From contig JASANZ010002111.1 in the NCBI GenBank assembly GCA_030849805.1, positions 1-47,158 on the forward strand: 47,158 nt of DNA, given 5' to 3'. Each line of letters opens with the position of its first letter. Positions within the stretch are counted from its first letter, which is position 1. Under the pieces are notes generated by a model, which ran no database searches, had not been told where the DNA came from, and worked only from the letters and a program-made list of their open reading frames with translations. The stretch comes from Sergeia podlipaevii (Eukaryota > Euglenozoa > Kinetoplastea > Trypanosomatida > Trypanosomatidae). Below are positions 46,334 through 47,158 of the stretch, in pieces. Position numbers and translations under genes: made by a program.

Positions 46334-47158
46334 TTACTGAACCTTTCTAGGCCTCCCGCGTTTTCGCTTTGTGGTTTCCACCTCTGCTGTGGGCACGGGA
46401 GCCCGTTTACCCATTGACGCTACCGCAGTTCGCATCCGTCTCCTCTGCCTCGTCCCTCCCTTAACCCCAACCGGAGAAACTGCCGGAGGACGCGCAACAG
46501 TCTCGGCTTCTCTCTTCAGCGCTTCCATCATCTCAAACTCGTCATCACTAGAAAGCCTTTCACCACCCACAGCAGCAACCTCCGCCTCATCCATTGGATA
46601 GTCCAGTTTATCAAGAAGCTCCCCAATCTCTGGCATTCTTACCGCCTTTGTAATCACCTCAACTGAGTCCACCTTCCTCGGGCGGCCACGCTTTGGAGCG
46701 GCAGGTTCAGTCCCAGCTTCCCCAGCGTCCTCAGCATCCTCAGCGTCCCCGTCCTCGACGGGAGTCTTCCTCGGGCGGCCACGCCTCGGAGCGGCAGGTT
46801 CAGTTCCAGCTTCCCCAGCGTCCTCAGCGTCCACAGCGTCCCCATCCTCGACGGGAGTCTTCCTCGGGCGGCCACGCCTCGGAGCGGCAGGTTCGGTCCC
46901 AGCTTCCCCAGCGTCCTCAGCGTCCACAGCGTCCCCATCCTCGACGGGAGTCTTCCTCGGGCGGCCACGCCTCGGAGCGGCAGGTTCGGTCCCAGCTTCC
47001 CCAGCGTCCTCAGCGTCCCCATCCTCGACGGGAGTCTTCCTCGGGCGGTCACGCTTTGGAGCGGCAGGTTCAGTCCCAGCTTCCCCAGCGTCCTCAGCAT
47101 CCTCAGCGTCCCCATCCTCGACGGGAGTCTTCCTCGGGCGGCCACGCCTCGAAGCGGC
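46334..47158 (-). CDS. AT-hook repeat protein, 5' end beyond the window
   Basis: The frame is open from the window edge (47158) to the stop at 46334, 274 residues, with no ATG in the repeats, so the start lies outside. It begins with tandem units of 31 residues, each made of an AT-hook core (RRGRPRK or KRGRPRK), TPVEDGDA, acidic EDAEDAGEAGTE and PAAP. Six hooks occur in the repeat block and a seventh, KRKRGRPRKVQ, is at the very C-terminus. Between them is a unique section (about 165-255) with acidic helix and basic RQRRRMRTAV patch. AT hooks bind the minor groove of AT-rich DNA, so a chromatin or kinetoplast-DNA protein is likely. The second hook in the window reads KRDRPRK; the Gly to Asp change should cripple it. 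Location cannot be told without the N-terminus. Confidence 0.85.
   Translation of the reverse strand, partial: AASRRGRPRKTPVEDGDAEDAEDAGEAGTEPAAPKRDRPRKTPVEDGDAEDAGEAGTEPAAPRRGRPRKTPVEDGDAVDAEDAGEAGTEPAAPRRGRPRKTPVEDGDAVDAEDAGEAGTEPAAPRRGRPRKTPVEDGDAEDAEDAGEAGTEPAAPKRGRPRKVDSVEVITKAVRMPEIGELLDKLDYPMDEAEVAAVGGERLSSDDEFEMMEALKREAETVARPPAVSPVGVKGGTRQRRRMRTAVASMGKRAPVPTAEVETTKRKRGRPRKVQ
46667..47158. repeat. Tandem 93-bp coding repeat (AT-hook units)
   Basis: Five near-identical units, mostly 93 bp, one of 84 bp lacking three codons, continue to the window edge. High identity between units (a few substitutions each) shows recent expansion or homogenisation. Confidence 0.9.

Noticed and set aside
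1..47158. CRISPR arrays, insertion sequences, rRNA, tRNA or spliced-leader RNA genes
   Set aside because: Looked for and not found; the only repeats are microsatellites, homopolymers and the coding AT-hook array.

Overview
The window looks like nuclear DNA of a kinetoplastid, most likely a trypanosomatid. All 18 protein-coding genes I can support lie on the minus strand. They are intron-less, well spaced, and separated by AT-rich, homopolymer-rich spacers. In several spacers the sense strand shows a long pyrimidine tract followed by an AG shortly before the ATG, as expected for spliced-leader trans-splicing of a polycistronic transcript. Amastin-like membrane proteins, a flagellar CFAP52 orthologue, a gluconokinase ending in a glycosomal SRM tail and several long kinetoplastid-style proteins agree with this. 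I cannot name the genus. Transcription runs from high to low coordinates.

In transcription order (right to left): a 5'-truncated AT-hook repeat protein (46334-47158); an HMG-box-like, probably mitochondrial protein (42852-45026); an ATP-grasp ligase with a coiled-coil tail (39570-42071); gluconokinase (38345-38884); a UBL / double UBR-box / ZZ-like ubiquitin-system protein (35041-37575); the ciliary WD40 protein CFAP52 (32435-34321); two amastin-related genes, one of them an internally duplicated eight-TM form (30472-31191 and 28017-29576); a 2-kb gene-free gap with several GC-rich hairpins; ETF alpha (25015-25989); an ACSF3-type malonyl-CoA synthetase (21948-23918); a 1689-residue protein with a degenerate CDC123-like domain and a huge disordered tail (15789-20858); a LisH-RasGEF (10437-14444); a V-ATPase proteolipid with an extra N-terminal hydrophobic segment (9309-9956); a leucine-rich repeat protein with a signal-anchor (5720-8596); an AN1 zinc finger protein (4907-5191); a small protein with repeated KSR motifs (3696-4334); and two tandem copines, one interrupted by an assembly gap (897-2391) and one running off the left edge (1-477).

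The genes do not form a functional operon, as is usual in these genomes. Loose themes are mitochondrial energy and fatty-acid metabolism (ETF alpha, ACSF3), membrane and Ca2+ biology (copines, V-ATPase, amastins) and signalling (RasGEF). The most interesting items are the divergent CDC123-like protein, the LisH-RasGEF, the doubled amastin, the double UBR-box protein, the ATP-grasp ligase and a candidate C/D-box snoRNA at 34867-34954. Many short open frames in the spacers are AT-rich noise and are not annotated. Domain calls come from reading the translations by eye; no database search was possible.
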